Source: Paracoccaceae bacterium (lineage in GTDB: Bacteria; Pseudomonadota; Alphaproteobacteria; Rhodobacterales; Rhodobacteraceae). From it: a stretch of DNA of 64,000 nucleotides. A model generated the notes under the pieces. The model did no database searches. It saw only the letters and a program-made list of their open reading frames with translations, and was not told where the DNA came from. A program made the translations under genes and the position numbers. This document shows positions 34,507 to 43,350 of the stretch, piece after piece. Where the stretch lies: NCBI GenBank assembly GCA_020622085.1, contig JAHRYM010000002.1, positions 811,604 to 875,603 of the forward strand, in the 5' to 3' direction. Every line of letters begins with the position of its first letter. Within the stretch, counting starts at the first letter, position 1.

Positions 34507-35118
34507 TCAAATTAGCAACACCTGTGTGCCCACCTGCGCCAGATTGAACAGTTCGGAGATGTGTTCATTGTAAAGCCCGATACAGCCGTTCGACGACCGG
34601 CGGCCGATCTTGCGCGTGTCATGCGTGCCGTGAATGCGGTAATATTGCCACGACAGATACAGCGCCCGCGGCCCAAGCGGGTTCTTCGGGTCGCCGCCGG
34701 GCACAAGCTCGGGCCATTCGGGGTTGCGCTCGCGCATCGATGGCGTCGGCCGCCAGGGCGGATTGACCACCTTCTCGACCACTTCGGTCCGTCCACGGCG
34801 CGTCAGGTCTTCGTTCAGTGGCACGGATGTCGGATAAAGCTTGTAGATCGACTGGTCTTCGGACCAGTAGTGCAGCGCGCGCGAGGTGATGTCGACAAGA
34901 ATGGCGCCGCGCTTCGTGTTCTCGAAATAGGGCTGCCACTGCAGCGACCGGAAACTCGAGATGTTGCGGCGATAGTTCGAGTTCAGGTCGTTCTCGATCT
35001 CAACCGTGCCGTCATTGCTTTGCGCCAGTGCCGGCGCGGCCAGCGAAATCGCGCCCAGCGCTGCCGCAGCACCAAGGAAGCCGCGGCGGCCGGGTTTGAA
35101 GTCTGGATCGGAGCTCAT
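34507..35118 (-). CDS. L,D-transpeptidase (YkuD), Tat-exported
   Basis: 203 residues from MSSDPDFKPGRRGFLG. The RRGFLGA motif plus hydrophobic core and cleavage near ALAQS (about 35) is a twin-arginine signal. The YkuD domain carries the conserved HGTHDTRKIGRRSSNGCIGLYN block, with the catalytic Cys in SNGC. It should form 3-3 peptidoglycan cross-links or attach lipoproteins. The 144 bases between it and the small protein gene downstream show no gene. Divergent from the CAP-domain lipoprotein gene. Confidence 0.9.
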   Translation of the reverse strand: MSSDPDFKPGRRGFLGAAAALGAISLAAPALAQSNDGTVEIENDLNSNYRRNISSFRSLQWQPYFENTKRGAILVDITSRALHYWSEDQSIYKLYPTSVPLNEDLTRRGRTEVVEKVVNPPWRPTPSMRERNPEWPELVPGGDPKNPLGPRALYLSWQYYRIHGTHDTRKIGRRSSNGCIGLYNEHISELFNLAQVGTQVLLI

Positions 35119-35300
35119 GGGGTATGTCCTGTGCTCGGGGTGGTTTGCCATCTGGTTTTTGGGCCACCCAAAGACACTATTTCCACGCCATTGCAACCTC
35201 AATTCAATCCTGCGTCAGCGGGGCATCGCCAGACAGATCAGGTTTGATCCCGACGCCGTGGCCCTGTAGACAACCGGGAAAACAAGTGTTGAGGACACCG

Positions 35301-35819
35301 ATGATCAATCGTCGAACAGGTCTCGCCCTTCTGGGTGCCGCCACGCTGGCCGCCTGCGCCGCACCGGCAATCGAACAGCAGCTTGGCCCGGATGGCAAGC
35401 CGCTGCCGCAGGTCTACCGGATCAACCCGGGTGATGAGGGCAAGGTCACCTACAACATGCTCGACAGCATCAACGCCCTTCGCGGATCTGCCGGCGCACC
35501 GCCGCTACAGCTGAATGCCCAGCTGACCGCCGCCGCAGCCACGCATTCGCGCGACATGTCGGTGCAGAACCGCCCCTGGCACTTCGGCTCGGACGGGTCT
35601 TCGGCGCTGTCGCGGGTGCAGCGCGCGGGTTACACGGGCCGGATGCTGGGTGAAAACATCTCGGAGACCTACGAAAACGAAACCCAGACCCTGACGGCCT
35701 GGATGGAACTGGCCGACACCCGGGCCGTGTTGATGGACCGCAACGCCCGCGACCTTGGCTTTTCCTGGTTCCAGGAACCCGGCGGCAAGATCTGGTGGAC
35801 GCTGGTCACGGGCGGCTGA
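35301..35819 (+). CDS. CAP-domain (SCP-like) lipoprotein
   Basis: 172 residues. Lipoprotein signal with lipobox LAAC (Cys19). The CAP domain covers about 55-165: LDSINALRGSAGAPPLQLN, AAATHSRDMSVQNRPWHFGSDG, GENISETY and the closing LGFSWFQEPGGKIWWTLV, with the His and Glu positions of the cavity. Anchored to a membrane facing the periplasm; possible peptidoglycan- or lipid-related role, not established. Flanked on both sides by L,D-transpeptidase genes. Confidence 0.9.
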   Translation: MINRRTGLALLGAATLAACAAPAIEQQLGPDGKPLPQVYRINPGDEGKVTYNMLDSINALRGSAGAPPLQLNAQLTAAAATHSRDMSVQNRPWHFGSDGSSALSRVQRAGYTGRMLGENISETYENETQTLTAWMELADTRAVLMDRNARDLGFSWFQEPGGKIWWTLVTGG

Positions 35820-35850
35820 ACCGACCCCGAGCCGGAGCCCGTCTGACAAA

Positions 35851-35874
35851 ACGGCGGCCCAAGGAGGCCGCCGT
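35851..35874 (-). terminator. Hairpin terminator between convergent genes
   Basis: A perfect 9-bp inverted repeat ACGGCGGCC / GGCCGCCGT with a 6-base loop lies between the convergent CAP-domain and second L,D-transpeptidase genes. On the minus strand it is followed by TTTTGTC, so it should mainly end the transpeptidase transcript; the plus-strand side lacks a good U-tract but may share it. Confidence 0.8.
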
Positions 35875-35907
35875 CTGCATTCCCGGATCACGGTTCCATT
35901 GGCGTCG

Positions 35908-36402
35908 TCAGGGGGCGATATAAATGGGCGTTCCCACTTTCACCATGGAATAGACCTTTTCCATCTGCCCGTCCTTGACGGCGATACAGCCGGCCGTCCA
36001 GTCCTTGCCGCGTCCCCGGTTTGCCTTGGCGCGACCATGGATGAAGATGTCGCCGCCGGGGCTCTTGTCCAGAACCCTAGCGTTGGCGCGGTCCTGGTCG
36101 TTGGGATAGGAAATCCCCAATGACAGGTGATAGGCCGAATTGGGGTTGCGGCGGTCGATTCGGTAGAAGCCCTCGGGGGTCTTGCTGTCGCCTTCGATCT
36201 GCTTCGGCCCGACCGGATTGCCACCCAGTGCGATCTTGTATTCCTTCAGCACCTCGTTGCCGTGCAGGAGATACATCTTGCGTTCGGATTTCTTGACCAG
36301 AAGCTGCGTGACCTCGGGCCCGTTGTAGCTGCGGAACTTCGATCCGCAGCCTGCCAGCCCCAGCACCGCAAGACATAATGACACTATTGCCAGAATGCGC
36401 AT
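35908..36402 (-). CDS. L,D-transpeptidase lipoprotein (YkuD)
   Basis: 164 residues from MRILAIVSLCLAV. Lipobox LAGC gives a mature Cys19. YkuD domain: KKSERKMYLLHGNEVLKEYKIALG, then GFYRIDRRNPNSAYHLSLGISYPN and the catalytic FIHG...DWTAGCIAV segment ending in a TPIYIAP tail. Unlike the 34507-35118 enzyme it is membrane-anchored by lipid. Predicted to act on peptidoglycan in the periplasm. Preceded by a 158-base gap to the TSUP transporter gene on the other strand. Confidence 0.92.
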   Translation of the reverse strand: MRILAIVSLCLAVLGLAGCGSKFRSYNGPEVTQLLVKKSERKMYLLHGNEVLKEYKIALGGNPVGPKQIEGDSKTPEGFYRIDRRNPNSAYHLSLGISYPNDQDRANARVLDKSPGGDIFIHGRAKANRGRGKDWTAGCIAVKDGQMEKVYSMVKVGTPIYIAP

Positions 36403-36560
36403 GTCCGTTCTCTGCCCCCGACGTTTCTTGCGCACGTGTATACACGCGATTTCGCCGCTGAAAAGGGCGCCCGAAGCAGTCTTCACATCGTGGTGAACAT
36501 CGCCCCGGCCTTGACTTTGCGGCCCGGGCGTGGCCCCACGCACGGGCGGAGGGTCATGGG

Positions 36561-37328
36561 ATGTATGAGCTGACGACCGAAGTCGTGATGATGCTGACAG
36601 CCGCGGCCTTTGTCGCGGGATTGATCGATTCGATCGCCGGGGGCGGGGGGTTGATCACGGTTCCTGCTTTGATGCTGGCGGGGGTGCCCCCCGTGAACGC
36701 GCTGGCCACGAACAAGGTGCAGGGCGCATTCGGCTCGGGGATGGCAGCCTTTACCTATGCCCGGCACGGCCATATCGACCTTCGGTCGCAGGCGCGCCCG
36801 GCACTTGCGTCTTTTCTGGCGGCCGTCGCGGGATCATCACTCGTGCCTTTCATCCCGACCGACGCATTGCGGCTGATCCTGCCGGTGATTCTGGTCGGCA
36901 TCGCGCTGTTTTTTGCGCTGAAGCCGGGGCTGAGCGATTTCGACCGGGCACAGCGGATGACACCGGCCACCTACGGCCTGACGCTGGTGCCGCTGATCGG
37001 GTTTTACGATGGACTGGTAGGGCCCGGCACCGGCGCCTTCTTCATGCTCGGCTTCGTGCTGCTGGCAGGCTACGGCGTGCTGAAAGCCACGGCGAATACG
37101 AAGCTTCTGAATTTCGCGTCGAACATCGGAAGCCTTGTGGCGTTCAGCCTGGCAGGCGCGCCGCTCTGGGGGCTGGGGGTCGTGATGGGGCTGGCGCAGG
37201 CCGCCGGGGCACAGATCGGGTCTCGGCTGGCCATGCGTAACGGTGCCCGGCTGATCAAGCCGCTTCTGGTGGTCAGCTCGACCGTGCTGGCGCTGCGGCT
37301 GATCTGGCAGATCTGGGCCGGATACTGA
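36561..37328 (+). CDS. TSUP-family (TauE/SafE) anion transporter
   Basis: 255 residues, eight predicted membrane helices in two repeats. AAFVAGLIDSIAGGGGLITVPAL at the start of the first repeat and PLIGFYDGLVGPGTGAFF at the start of the second are the TSUP hallmarks. Members export sulphite, sulphoacetate or related organosulphur anions; the substrate here is unknown and no sulphur gene is adjacent. It converges on the LacI regulator with 48 bases between stops. Confidence 0.92.
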   Translation: MYELTTEVVMMLTAAAFVAGLIDSIAGGGGLITVPALMLAGVPPVNALATNKVQGAFGSGMAAFTYARHGHIDLRSQARPALASFLAAVAGSSLVPFIPTDALRLILPVILVGIALFFALKPGLSDFDRAQRMTPATYGLTLVPLIGFYDGLVGPGTGAFFMLGFVLLAGYGVLKATANTKLLNFASNIGSLVAFSLAGAPLWGLGVVMGLAQAAGAQIGSRLAMRNGARLIKPLLVVSSTVLALRLIWQIWAGY

Positions 37329-37376
37329 CCGCGCGTCGATCTGCCGGAGGTTGCCAGCGTCCATGGCCAAGCAACG

Positions 37377-38408
37377 TCACTTGCGGATCGTGTCGCCCAT
37401 CTGGATCGTCGGCGTCAACTCGACCCGTTCGCCGCCCACCAGACCGCTTTCGCTGCGCCCGGCGATGATCGCGGCGGCGCGGCGGCCGATTTCGCGGCGA
37501 CATGCGTCCATCGTCGCCAGACGGCGCGGCAGGCCATCCAGCAGATCGACGCCGTTGAAGCCCGCAAGGCCCAGCTTGCCCGGCACGTCGATGCCCTTGT
37601 CCAGACAGTAAAGCAGCCCGCCCGCGCCGATCATGTCGTTCGAATAATACAAGAAATCCAGATCCGGGCTGCGCTTCAGGATGGCTTCCGTCATCTCGCG
37701 CCCCTTCAGAAGCGCCGAGCCGCCGGAATAGAACTCCTTGTCGGCAAGCGTCAGGCCTGCCTCGGCCAGACCGGCCTCGAACCCTTCAAGCCGTTTGCGG
37801 GCGCGGTGGTCATGCGGCATCTTGGTGCCCAGAAAGCCGATCTTGCGGTAGCCCGCTTTCACGATGGCCCGCGCCATTTCCAGCCCGGCCCGCTTGTGCG
37901 AGATGCCGACGACCGAATCCACCGGATCGCCGTCGACATCCATGATTTCCACGATCGGCACACCGGCGTTCTGCAACATGGCGCGCGCGGCATCGGAATG
38001 TTCCAGCCCCGCGACGATCATCCCGGTGGGCCGCCAGCTGAGCATTTCGTAAAGCACCGCCTCTTCGCGTTCCTGATTGTAGTCGGTGACGCCGAAGACC
38101 GGTTGCAGGCCGGTTTCCTCAAGCTCTTGCGAGATGCCGGACAGCACTTCGGGAAAGACGAGGTTAGAAAGTGAGGGGATCACCACGCCCACAAGGTTGA
38201 CCCGCTGCGAGGCGAGCGCGCCTGCGATCTTGTTGGGCACATAACCCAGCGCCCTTGCCGCCTCGAGCACGCGTTCGCGGGTGGTTTCCGACACGTCACC
38301 CCGGTTGCGCAAGACACGGCTCACGGTCATTTCCGAAACGCCCGAAGCCTCGGAGACATCCCGAAGGGTGAGCGGGCGGCGCGGATCGGCGGGTGGTTTG
38401 GTGGTCAC
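37377..38408 (-). CDS. LacI/GntR-type transcriptional regulator
   Basis: 343 residues from a GTG start with GGGAAG 7 bases upstream; a longer in-frame extension upstream lacks such a site. LacI helix-turn-helix at residues about 13-60 (LTLRDVSEASGVSEMTVSRVLRN, hinge KIAGALASQRVNLVG) and a periplasmic-binding-protein fold for effector. The pattern is closest to the gluconate regulator GntR group. It lies 127 bases after the last gene of the glycan operon on the same strand but need not regulate it. Sugar-type effector unknown. Confidence 0.9.
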   Translation of the reverse strand: MTTKPPADPRRPLTLRDVSEASGVSEMTVSRVLRNRGDVSETTRERVLEAARALGYVPNKIAGALASQRVNLVGVVIPSLSNLVFPEVLSGISQELEETGLQPVFGVTDYNQEREEAVLYEMLSWRPTGMIVAGLEHSDAARAMLQNAGVPIVEIMDVDGDPVDSVVGISHKRAGLEMARAIVKAGYRKIGFLGTKMPHDHRARKRLEGFEAGLAEAGLTLADKEFYSGGSALLKGREMTEAILKRSPDLDFLYYSNDMIGAGGLLYCLDKGIDVPGKLGLAGFNGVDLLDGLPRRLATMDACRREIGRRAAAIIAGRSESGLVGGERVELTPTIQMGDTIRK

Positions 38409-38535
38409 GGTCAGACTTCCCTTTGTTCTGGATCCGGCTGCATCCCTTTGCATAACCCTTGCGGGGCAGTTCTTCCAAGTCCCTTGAAGGGGCGATGGTC
38501 CCGGCAGCAGGGGCAAGACCCGGCCGGCAGGGGTA

Positions 38536-39237
38536 TCAGACACCGACGGGCCACGAGACCCCGTCGGCACCGGCGACCCGCGCCATCTGCGACCCCGAGC
38601 GGCGACGCTTGAAATGCATGGTTCCGGGGACGGGCCTGTGGGCATGACCGGCGGCAAGGGTCATCCGGTTCCAGTGCCAGTCCTCGTGCCCGAACCCCAG
38701 GGCAAGGTCATTGGACCTGAACGGATGGCGGCGATAGATCGCGGTTGCGGCCATCGACATCGCATCCCAGTAGTTCAGCCAGGCCAGGTAATCGGGATCG
38801 AACAGCGGGCCTTCGGAATCGACATGCCACCACAGCATCCGTTCCTCGCCGAAGACCATGTTGCAATCCGAATGCCAGATTGCATCGGGTTGCGCGCGCT
38901 GCGCCTTCCAACCCGCAAGCAGCCAGTTTGCCGAAACAAGATCATCGCCGTCGACAAATGCCGCGACATCGCCCGCCGCTGCGGCAATGCCGTGATTGCG
39001 GGCCTGCCCCGGATCGCCCAGATCGCTGCGCAGCACCCGCACCGGCAAGCCAGTGTCGTGCAGCGCCTGATGAAGGACCGCTTCGGTCAGGGTGTCGGCG
39101 CGATCCAGGACGGCAATCAGTTCGCCTTGCACCCCGCCGTCCCTTGCCCGCGCGATGGCTTCCGCCAGGCTGTGGATCGTGGGGCCAAGCAGCAGCCCTT
39201 CGCGGTGCAGCGGCAGGATGATCGAAAGATCGGTCAT
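38536..39237 (-). CDS. Family 2 glycosyltransferase
   Basis: 233 residues, GT-A fold: LSIILPLHREG at the N-terminus, VLDRADTLTE, then GQARNHGIAAAAGDVAAFVDGDDLVS (the DGDD is the nucleotide-sugar/metal site) and a short C-terminal part with FGHEDWHWNRM, the usual acceptor-side ED motif. Cytoplasmic, inverting transfer to a glycan or lipid acceptor. Starts within the end of the large glycosyltransferase gene (ATGA overlap at 39234-39237). Last of a four-gene operon. Confidence 0.9.
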   Translation of the reverse strand: MTDLSIILPLHREGLLLGPTIHSLAEAIARARDGGVQGELIAVLDRADTLTEAVLHQALHDTGLPVRVLRSDLGDPGQARNHGIAAAAGDVAAFVDGDDLVSANWLLAGWKAQRAQPDAIWHSDCNMVFGEERMLWWHVDSEGPLFDPDYLAWLNYWDAMSMAATAIYRRHPFRSNDLALGFGHEDWHWNRMTLAAGHAHRPVPGTMHFKRRRSGSQMARVAGADGVSWPVGV

Positions 39238-41363
39238 GGCAGCTTCCCGGCCAGAAGCCCGGCAATGGCTTGGGCGTATCTTTCCGGCAGATGCCGCGCG
39301 CCATAGCGCGCCTGCAGGGCGGTGGCGCGGCTCAGCCGGTCCGCGTCTTGCGAAAGCATGGCCTGCAAGGCGTCAACATAGGCGGCGGGGTCGTCTGCGC
39401 CCCGCACCGGCCAACCCGTCGCCTCGTCGACCAGTTCGGGGACGCCGCCGACGGCGCTGGCGACAATTGGCATGCCCAGTCGGGCCAGTTCGATCAGCAA
39501 TGTCGGCAGCCCGTCCCAGGCCGCAGTGTAAAGCCAGCCATCGCAATCCGCGATCGGCAGTTCCGACAGATCCGAAAACGGCGGGTTCAAGGTCACGTTT
39601 GCGGGCATGCCGGACAGGTCGGGCGCTGTCTCCAGAAGTGCCGCGCCCCAGCACAGGAAATCCCAGTCAGGCAGGGCGCGGGCAATCTCCATGACCAGAT
39701 CGAAGCGTTTCTGCCGGTCCAGCCGCGACGCCCAGAGAATCCGCGGGCGCGGGCGGTCCTGGCGGCCGGCGATCTGCCGGATCACCAAGGGCTCGGCCGG
39801 AAGAGGGTCGGAGCCCGGAGACCGGAGAATCTTCACCCGCGCCCCTGCCTCGGGCGGCACGGCAAAGCGCCGGCACAGATCCCCGGCCAGTGCGGCACTG
39901 TCGAAGAGTGCTGCCGTCAGCCCCGGCAGCAAGGGCGCGAAATGCGTGATCGGCCAACCGTTTTCATCACCTTCGGGCGTGCGTTCCGTGCAGAAATAAT
40001 GGCAGAACACCTGCATCTGCACCGCAAGCCGCAGGCCGAAGCGATCGAGTGTGGCGAACATCAGCGCGCTGTTGACGTTGAAGACCGCCTGCGGCGCGAT
40101 CATTCCAAGCAGGGTGTAGAATGCGCGCGTTGCCTCGGACGACGAAGCGCGGCCCAGCACGGGCGAGAGATCCACCGTCGCCAGCCCTGCGGGAAACCAG
40201 TCGGGCCGTGCCCAGTCGCCCTGATCGGTCCGCAACAGAAGAACTCGGTTCCCCGCCTGCAACAGGGCCGCGCAAAGCGCGCCGGTGACACGATCCGCGC
40301 CACCAAGACGGCAACAGGGCATCGTGACCACAATATCGAAGGCACGATCAGGCAGCAGATCAAGACAGTCGCGCAAGAACCGGTAGCCATGATCGTGCCA
40401 CGGCGGCAGGATCGACTTGTGCCGCGGCAGGACCGAACGGATATCGGGATCATGCACGGCGGCAGCGGCGACGATGCCCGACATTTCGCCGGTGCGAAAC
40501 CGCTCCATCCGGGCAAGTTCGGCCTGTGGCCCCGGCCCGCCGAGCCGGGCAACGGCCTGCCGCGCAACCGCCTGCCGCGCGGGCCCGGGGCGACCTTCCG
40601 GCCCGCTTTCCAGATGCAGGGTGGGATGGAACTGGCGGCCTTCGTCCATGCCGAAGCGAAGCCAGTGGTCGAAGACCCAGCCGCCAAAGCGAGCTGCATC
40701 GGGATTGATCGCCAGATAATCCGCGGACACGAACAGCGGCATCGGGCTGATCTGCAAGGCGATGCCGCGATCAAGCCAGTCGGCAAGGAGCGGCCCGCTG
40801 GCGGGCGGCAGGCCAGCGTCGGACAGGGCCTTGCGGTAATGGTCGGGCTGAAACATGGGGCCGGGCGCGCGGTCGTGCGGCAGCCCGTTCAGCAGGTAGT
40901 GCATCAATGCATCGGGGATCGATGTTTCAGGCGCGAGCCCGGCCGCGATGCGCCAGTCGTCTGCCGCAAAGATCCGCAGCAGGAGACCGGCGCGCTGATC
41001 GTCGTCCGGCGCGATCCCGGCCAGCCGCAGAAGATGCGGCGGCAGACACCCCAGCATCCGCAACTCGGTCGCCGCATGTTCGGCCCGCGCCAGCGATCCG
41101 GGCCGCAGGTGCAGGGCGCGGGACGCAAAATGGACCAGCGGGCAGATCCCCTGTGGCGCCAGCGCGGGGTTCAGATCCAGATATATCCGGGTTGAAAAGA
41201 CTGCACTGGGGTCGCGGCCCTCACGCCATCCGGCGTGCAGGTAATGGCCAAGCGGATCGACCCCGGCTGCGGCCACGTCGCCATGACGCCGGAGGTAGTA
41301 TCCGGCATCGAACCATCGGGCAGCTTCCGTCGCCCCCCCGTCTTCTGCTGCGGCCCTCGTCAC
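39234..41363 (-). CDS. Large glycosyltransferase (GT4-like C-terminal domain)
   Basis: 709 residues from a GTG with GAGGG upstream. The N-terminal quarter contains the repeat pattern WFDAGYYLRRHGDVAAAGVDPLGHYLHAGWREGRDPSAxF and a second YLDLNPAL unit, common in alphaproteobacterial polysaccharide proteins. Residues about 340-709 are a GT-B glycosyltransferase: MPCCRLGGADRV, then the family 1/4 donor site region WLYTAAWDGLPTLLIELARLGMPIVASAVGGVPELV. It probably extends or decorates a surface glycan. Third gene of the epimerase-sulfotransferase-GT-GT2 unit. Confidence 0.88.
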   Translation of the reverse strand: MTRAAAEDGGATEAARWFDAGYYLRRHGDVAAAGVDPLGHYLHAGWREGRDPSAVFSTRIYLDLNPALAPQGICPLVHFASRALHLRPGSLARAEHAATELRMLGCLPPHLLRLAGIAPDDDQRAGLLLRIFAADDWRIAAGLAPETSIPDALMHYLLNGLPHDRAPGPMFQPDHYRKALSDAGLPPASGPLLADWLDRGIALQISPMPLFVSADYLAINPDAARFGGWVFDHWLRFGMDEGRQFHPTLHLESGPEGRPGPARQAVARQAVARLGGPGPQAELARMERFRTGEMSGIVAAAAVHDPDIRSVLPRHKSILPPWHDHGYRFLRDCLDLLPDRAFDIVVTMPCCRLGGADRVTGALCAALLQAGNRVLLLRTDQGDWARPDWFPAGLATVDLSPVLGRASSSEATRAFYTLLGMIAPQAVFNVNSALMFATLDRFGLRLAVQMQVFCHYFCTERTPEGDENGWPITHFAPLLPGLTAALFDSAALAGDLCRRFAVPPEAGARVKILRSPGSDPLPAEPLVIRQIAGRQDRPRPRILWASRLDRQKRFDLVMEIARALPDWDFLCWGAALLETAPDLSGMPANVTLNPPFSDLSELPIADCDGWLYTAAWDGLPTLLIELARLGMPIVASAVGGVPELVDEATGWPVRGADDPAAYVDALQAMLSQDADRLSRATALQARYGARHLPERYAQAIAGLLAGKLP

Positions 41364-41405
41364 CTTCGCCCTCGCACCTTGACTGATGGCGTTCCTAGCA
41401 CCCCC

Positions 41406-42059
41406 TCAGGCAAATAACGACCCGAAGGCGCGCCAGTCCTCATCATAGCGGGACCGGATCGCCTGAATCTGTGCCCGAGAAAGATCCTCGCGGCCCAGTG
41501 CCGGGCCACCTGTCTGCAGGTGCGGCGAGCGGAAAGGCCGCCCGGTATGGGCGCGGATGGTTTCGTCGAATTCCGAAATTCGGGTGATGTCGAACAGATG
41601 GTCGTAGAAGGATTGATCCTGCCCCAGAAAATAGACCAGCGGCTGGCTGTGCAGCCAGATCGATCCGGAAATGGCGCGGTAGCCGTCAAGCCGGGCAAGG
41701 AAGGTGGCCAGATCGGGGTCGGGCGGCAATTCGGCGCTGAAGGCTCCTGAGCCAAGCACCTTGACCGAAAGTTCACGGTAATGGACGACCCGGTTGGCAT
41801 AGCACGACAAGAGCCGCCGCACCGGATCGCGCACCAGCGCCAGCTTCAGCATCCCCGGGCGGGCCAGTTGCCTGACCTGTTCGAAGGGCAAGGCGGGATA
41901 GATCGCCGGATCGTGAATGTGGCGCTGCACCCCGTTGGCATGGAATTCCCGGAACGGGACTCCGTTCTCCAGTTCGAACATCGCGGTCTTGACGGACGTG
42001 CAGGCGACCTTTGGCGCCGAGACATAAAGCAGCCGGTATCGATCAAGGCTGACCGTCAT
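41406..42059 (-). CDS. Sulfotransferase family protein
   Basis: 217 residues. The PAPS-binding elements of carbohydrate sulfotransferase-2 type proteins are visible: LLYVSAPKVACTSVKTAMF (5'-phosphosulphate loop, about 10-28) and LALVRDPVRRLLSCYANRV (3'-phosphate site, about 72-90). It should transfer sulphate from PAPS to a sugar hydroxyl. The ATG overlaps the epimerase stop (42056-42059), so sulphation is coupled to the glycan operon. 42 bases separate it from the large glycosyltransferase gene. Confidence 0.85.
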   Translation of the reverse strand: MTVSLDRYRLLYVSAPKVACTSVKTAMFELENGVPFREFHANGVQRHIHDPAIYPALPFEQVRQLARPGMLKLALVRDPVRRLLSCYANRVVHYRELSVKVLGSGAFSAELPPDPDLATFLARLDGYRAISGSIWLHSQPLVYFLGQDQSFYDHLFDITRISEFDETIRAHTGRPFRSPHLQTGGPALGREDLSRAQIQAIRSRYDEDWRAFGSLFA

Positions 42060-43000
42060 CGCACAAGACCCTGCGCGCGCAGGGTATGCGCGATTCCGTC
42101 CTGCAGCGTGACAGACGGCGCCCAGCCCAGCAGCGCACCAGCTTTCGCAATGTCGAGCACACTGCGTGGCACATCGCTTTTTCGCGCGGGCAGGTGGTCG
42201 CGCGCAATCGGCCGGCCCAGACCTTCCTGCAGCGCATCCAGGAGTGCTGTCACCGAGGTGCCCCGGCCGGATCCGATGTTGAAAGTCTGCTGCCGCGCCT
42301 GGGGCAACAGGACCGCAGACTCGATGGCGCGCAGGACGTCGTCGATGAAGACGTAGTCGCGTTCCGCGCTGCCATCGCCGAACACCTGCACCGGCAGGCC
42401 GCGCGCGACGCGTTGCAGGACTGCCGGAACCAGCCCCTGCCCCTTGCGGAAGACCTGACCGGGGCCATAGGGGTTCGACGGCCTGAGCACCACATAATCA
42501 AGATCATCCTGCGCGCCGAACAGGGCCAGGTATTTCTCGATCATCAGCTTGGTGATGCCGTGGGAACTCAGCGGGAAGGTCGGTGCATCCTCGGGCGTCG
42601 GCACCGCTGCGCCAGCGCCATAGACCGCGCCGCCCGACGACACGAAGATGTAGCGGCGGACACCGATGTTCAGCGCTGCCTCGATCGCGGTGACATGCGG
42701 GATCACGTTGTCCATGATGTCGGAGGTGATGAAGCGGTTGCCAAGGCTCGGGGCCGAGGTCGAAATCAGCTGGACGACCGTATCGACCCCTTGCAGCGCG
42801 GCCGCGATGGCAAAGGGATCCTGAATGGTGGCCTCCACCAGTTCGACCCGGGGGGAAGCATGGGTATTGCGGAAATCCTGACTGATATGGCGCGAAACGC
42901 CGCGCAGATCATGTCCGCGGTCTTTCAGATGCGTCATCAGCGCGGTGCCAATGAAACCCGTCACACCAAAGATGCCGATGAGCCCGGGGCCTGGCCGCAT
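42056..43000 (-). CDS. NAD-dependent epimerase/dehydratase (UDP-sugar epimerase-like)
   Basis: 314 residues from MRPGPGLIGIFG. Rossmann fold with GVTGFIG (about 11-17), the FVSSGGAVYGAG active-site Ser region, LRPSNPYGPGQ and the FNIGSG motif typical of UDP-glucose 4-epimerase relatives. The usual catalytic YxxxK is HGITK here (SSHGITKLMIEKYL), so the Tyr is replaced by His. It supplies a nucleotide sugar for the operon or is a binding protein. First gene; the 245 bases upstream up to the tRNA gene should hold the promoter. Confidence 0.88.
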   Translation of the reverse strand: MRPGPGLIGIFGVTGFIGTALMTHLKDRGHDLRGVSRHISQDFRNTHASPRVELVEATIQDPFAIAAALQGVDTVVQLISTSAPSLGNRFITSDIMDNVIPHVTAIEAALNIGVRRYIFVSSGGAVYGAGAAVPTPEDAPTFPLSSHGITKLMIEKYLALFGAQDDLDYVVLRPSNPYGPGQVFRKGQGLVPAVLQRVARGLPVQVFGDGSAERDYVFIDDVLRAIESAVLLPQARQQTFNIGSGRGTSVTALLDALQEGLGRPIARDHLPARKSDVPRSVLDIAKAGALLGWAPSVTLQDGIAHTLRAQGLVR

Positions 43001-43203
43001 GGAAGTTACAACCTTGAAATCAACGTGGTTCCGGCGCGGGTGAACCTTGCCGCATGGTCGTGGCGCATTCAACCGGAATAATCCGCCTGCGGTGGTCCAT
43101 CAGCGGCGAACCCCGCCACATGACGCGTCTCGGCACGAATGATGGCTTGCGCCGGGAACGGCGCGCCGTCCAATGCCACCGCGCCGCGTTAACCGCGTTC
43201 TCC

Positions 43204-43232
43204 TTGCCAAACCGAAAGGGCCACCCTATCCA
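43204..43232 (+). promoter_or_regulatory. Candidate sigma-70 promoter of tRNA-Arg
   Basis: TTGCCA at 43204-43209 and TATCCA at 43227-43232 are separated by exactly 17 bases, 14 bases before the mature 5' end of the tRNA, a suitable distance for a short leader. It matches a housekeeping promoter layout in position; both hexamers are imperfect. Confidence 0.5.
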
Positions 43233-43245
43233 GTCAGATAGGTGC

Positions 43246-43321
43246 GGCCCCGTAGCTCAGGGGATAGAGCGACCGCCTCCTAAGCGGTAGGTCGCAGGTT
43301 CGAATCCTGCCGGGGCCGCCA
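43246..43321 (+). tRNA. tRNA-Arg (anticodon CCT)
   Basis: A 76-base cloverleaf: acceptor GGCCCCG pairs with CGGGGCC, D arm GCTC/GAGC, anticodon stem ACCGC/GCGGT around loop CTCCTAA with anticodon CCT at 43279-43281, T arm GCAGG/CCTGC with TTCGAAT loop, and an encoded 3' CCA. Decodes AGG. It lies between the glycan operon and a haem-binding-type gene; tRNA genes are common integration sites, but I saw no second copy of its 3' end in the window. Confidence 0.97.
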
Positions 43322-43350
43322 CCGGTGTGTTTGGGTAACGAGGTTTGCGG

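Noticed and set aside
34507-35118. The SNGCIG motif of the L,D-transpeptidase as a degenerate active site.
   Set aside because: The catalytic Cys, Gly and the upstream HGTHD are intact, and the variant seems to be common in alphaproteobacterial YkuD proteins, so it is not evidence of inactivity.
39270-41195. A 641-codon plus-strand frame opposite the large glycosyltransferase.
   Set aside because: The minus strand carries clear glycosyltransferase motifs; the opposite frame has none and is Arg/Gln/Gly rich.
42086-43081. A 331-codon plus-strand frame opposite the epimerase gene.
   Set aside because: The epimerase on the minus strand has the Rossmann and NAD motifs; the plus frame has no domain.
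43246-43321. tRNA-Arg as attachment site of an integrated island.
   Set aside because: No second copy of the tRNA 3' end and no integrase gene are visible in the window; the idea remains open only for sequence outside it.
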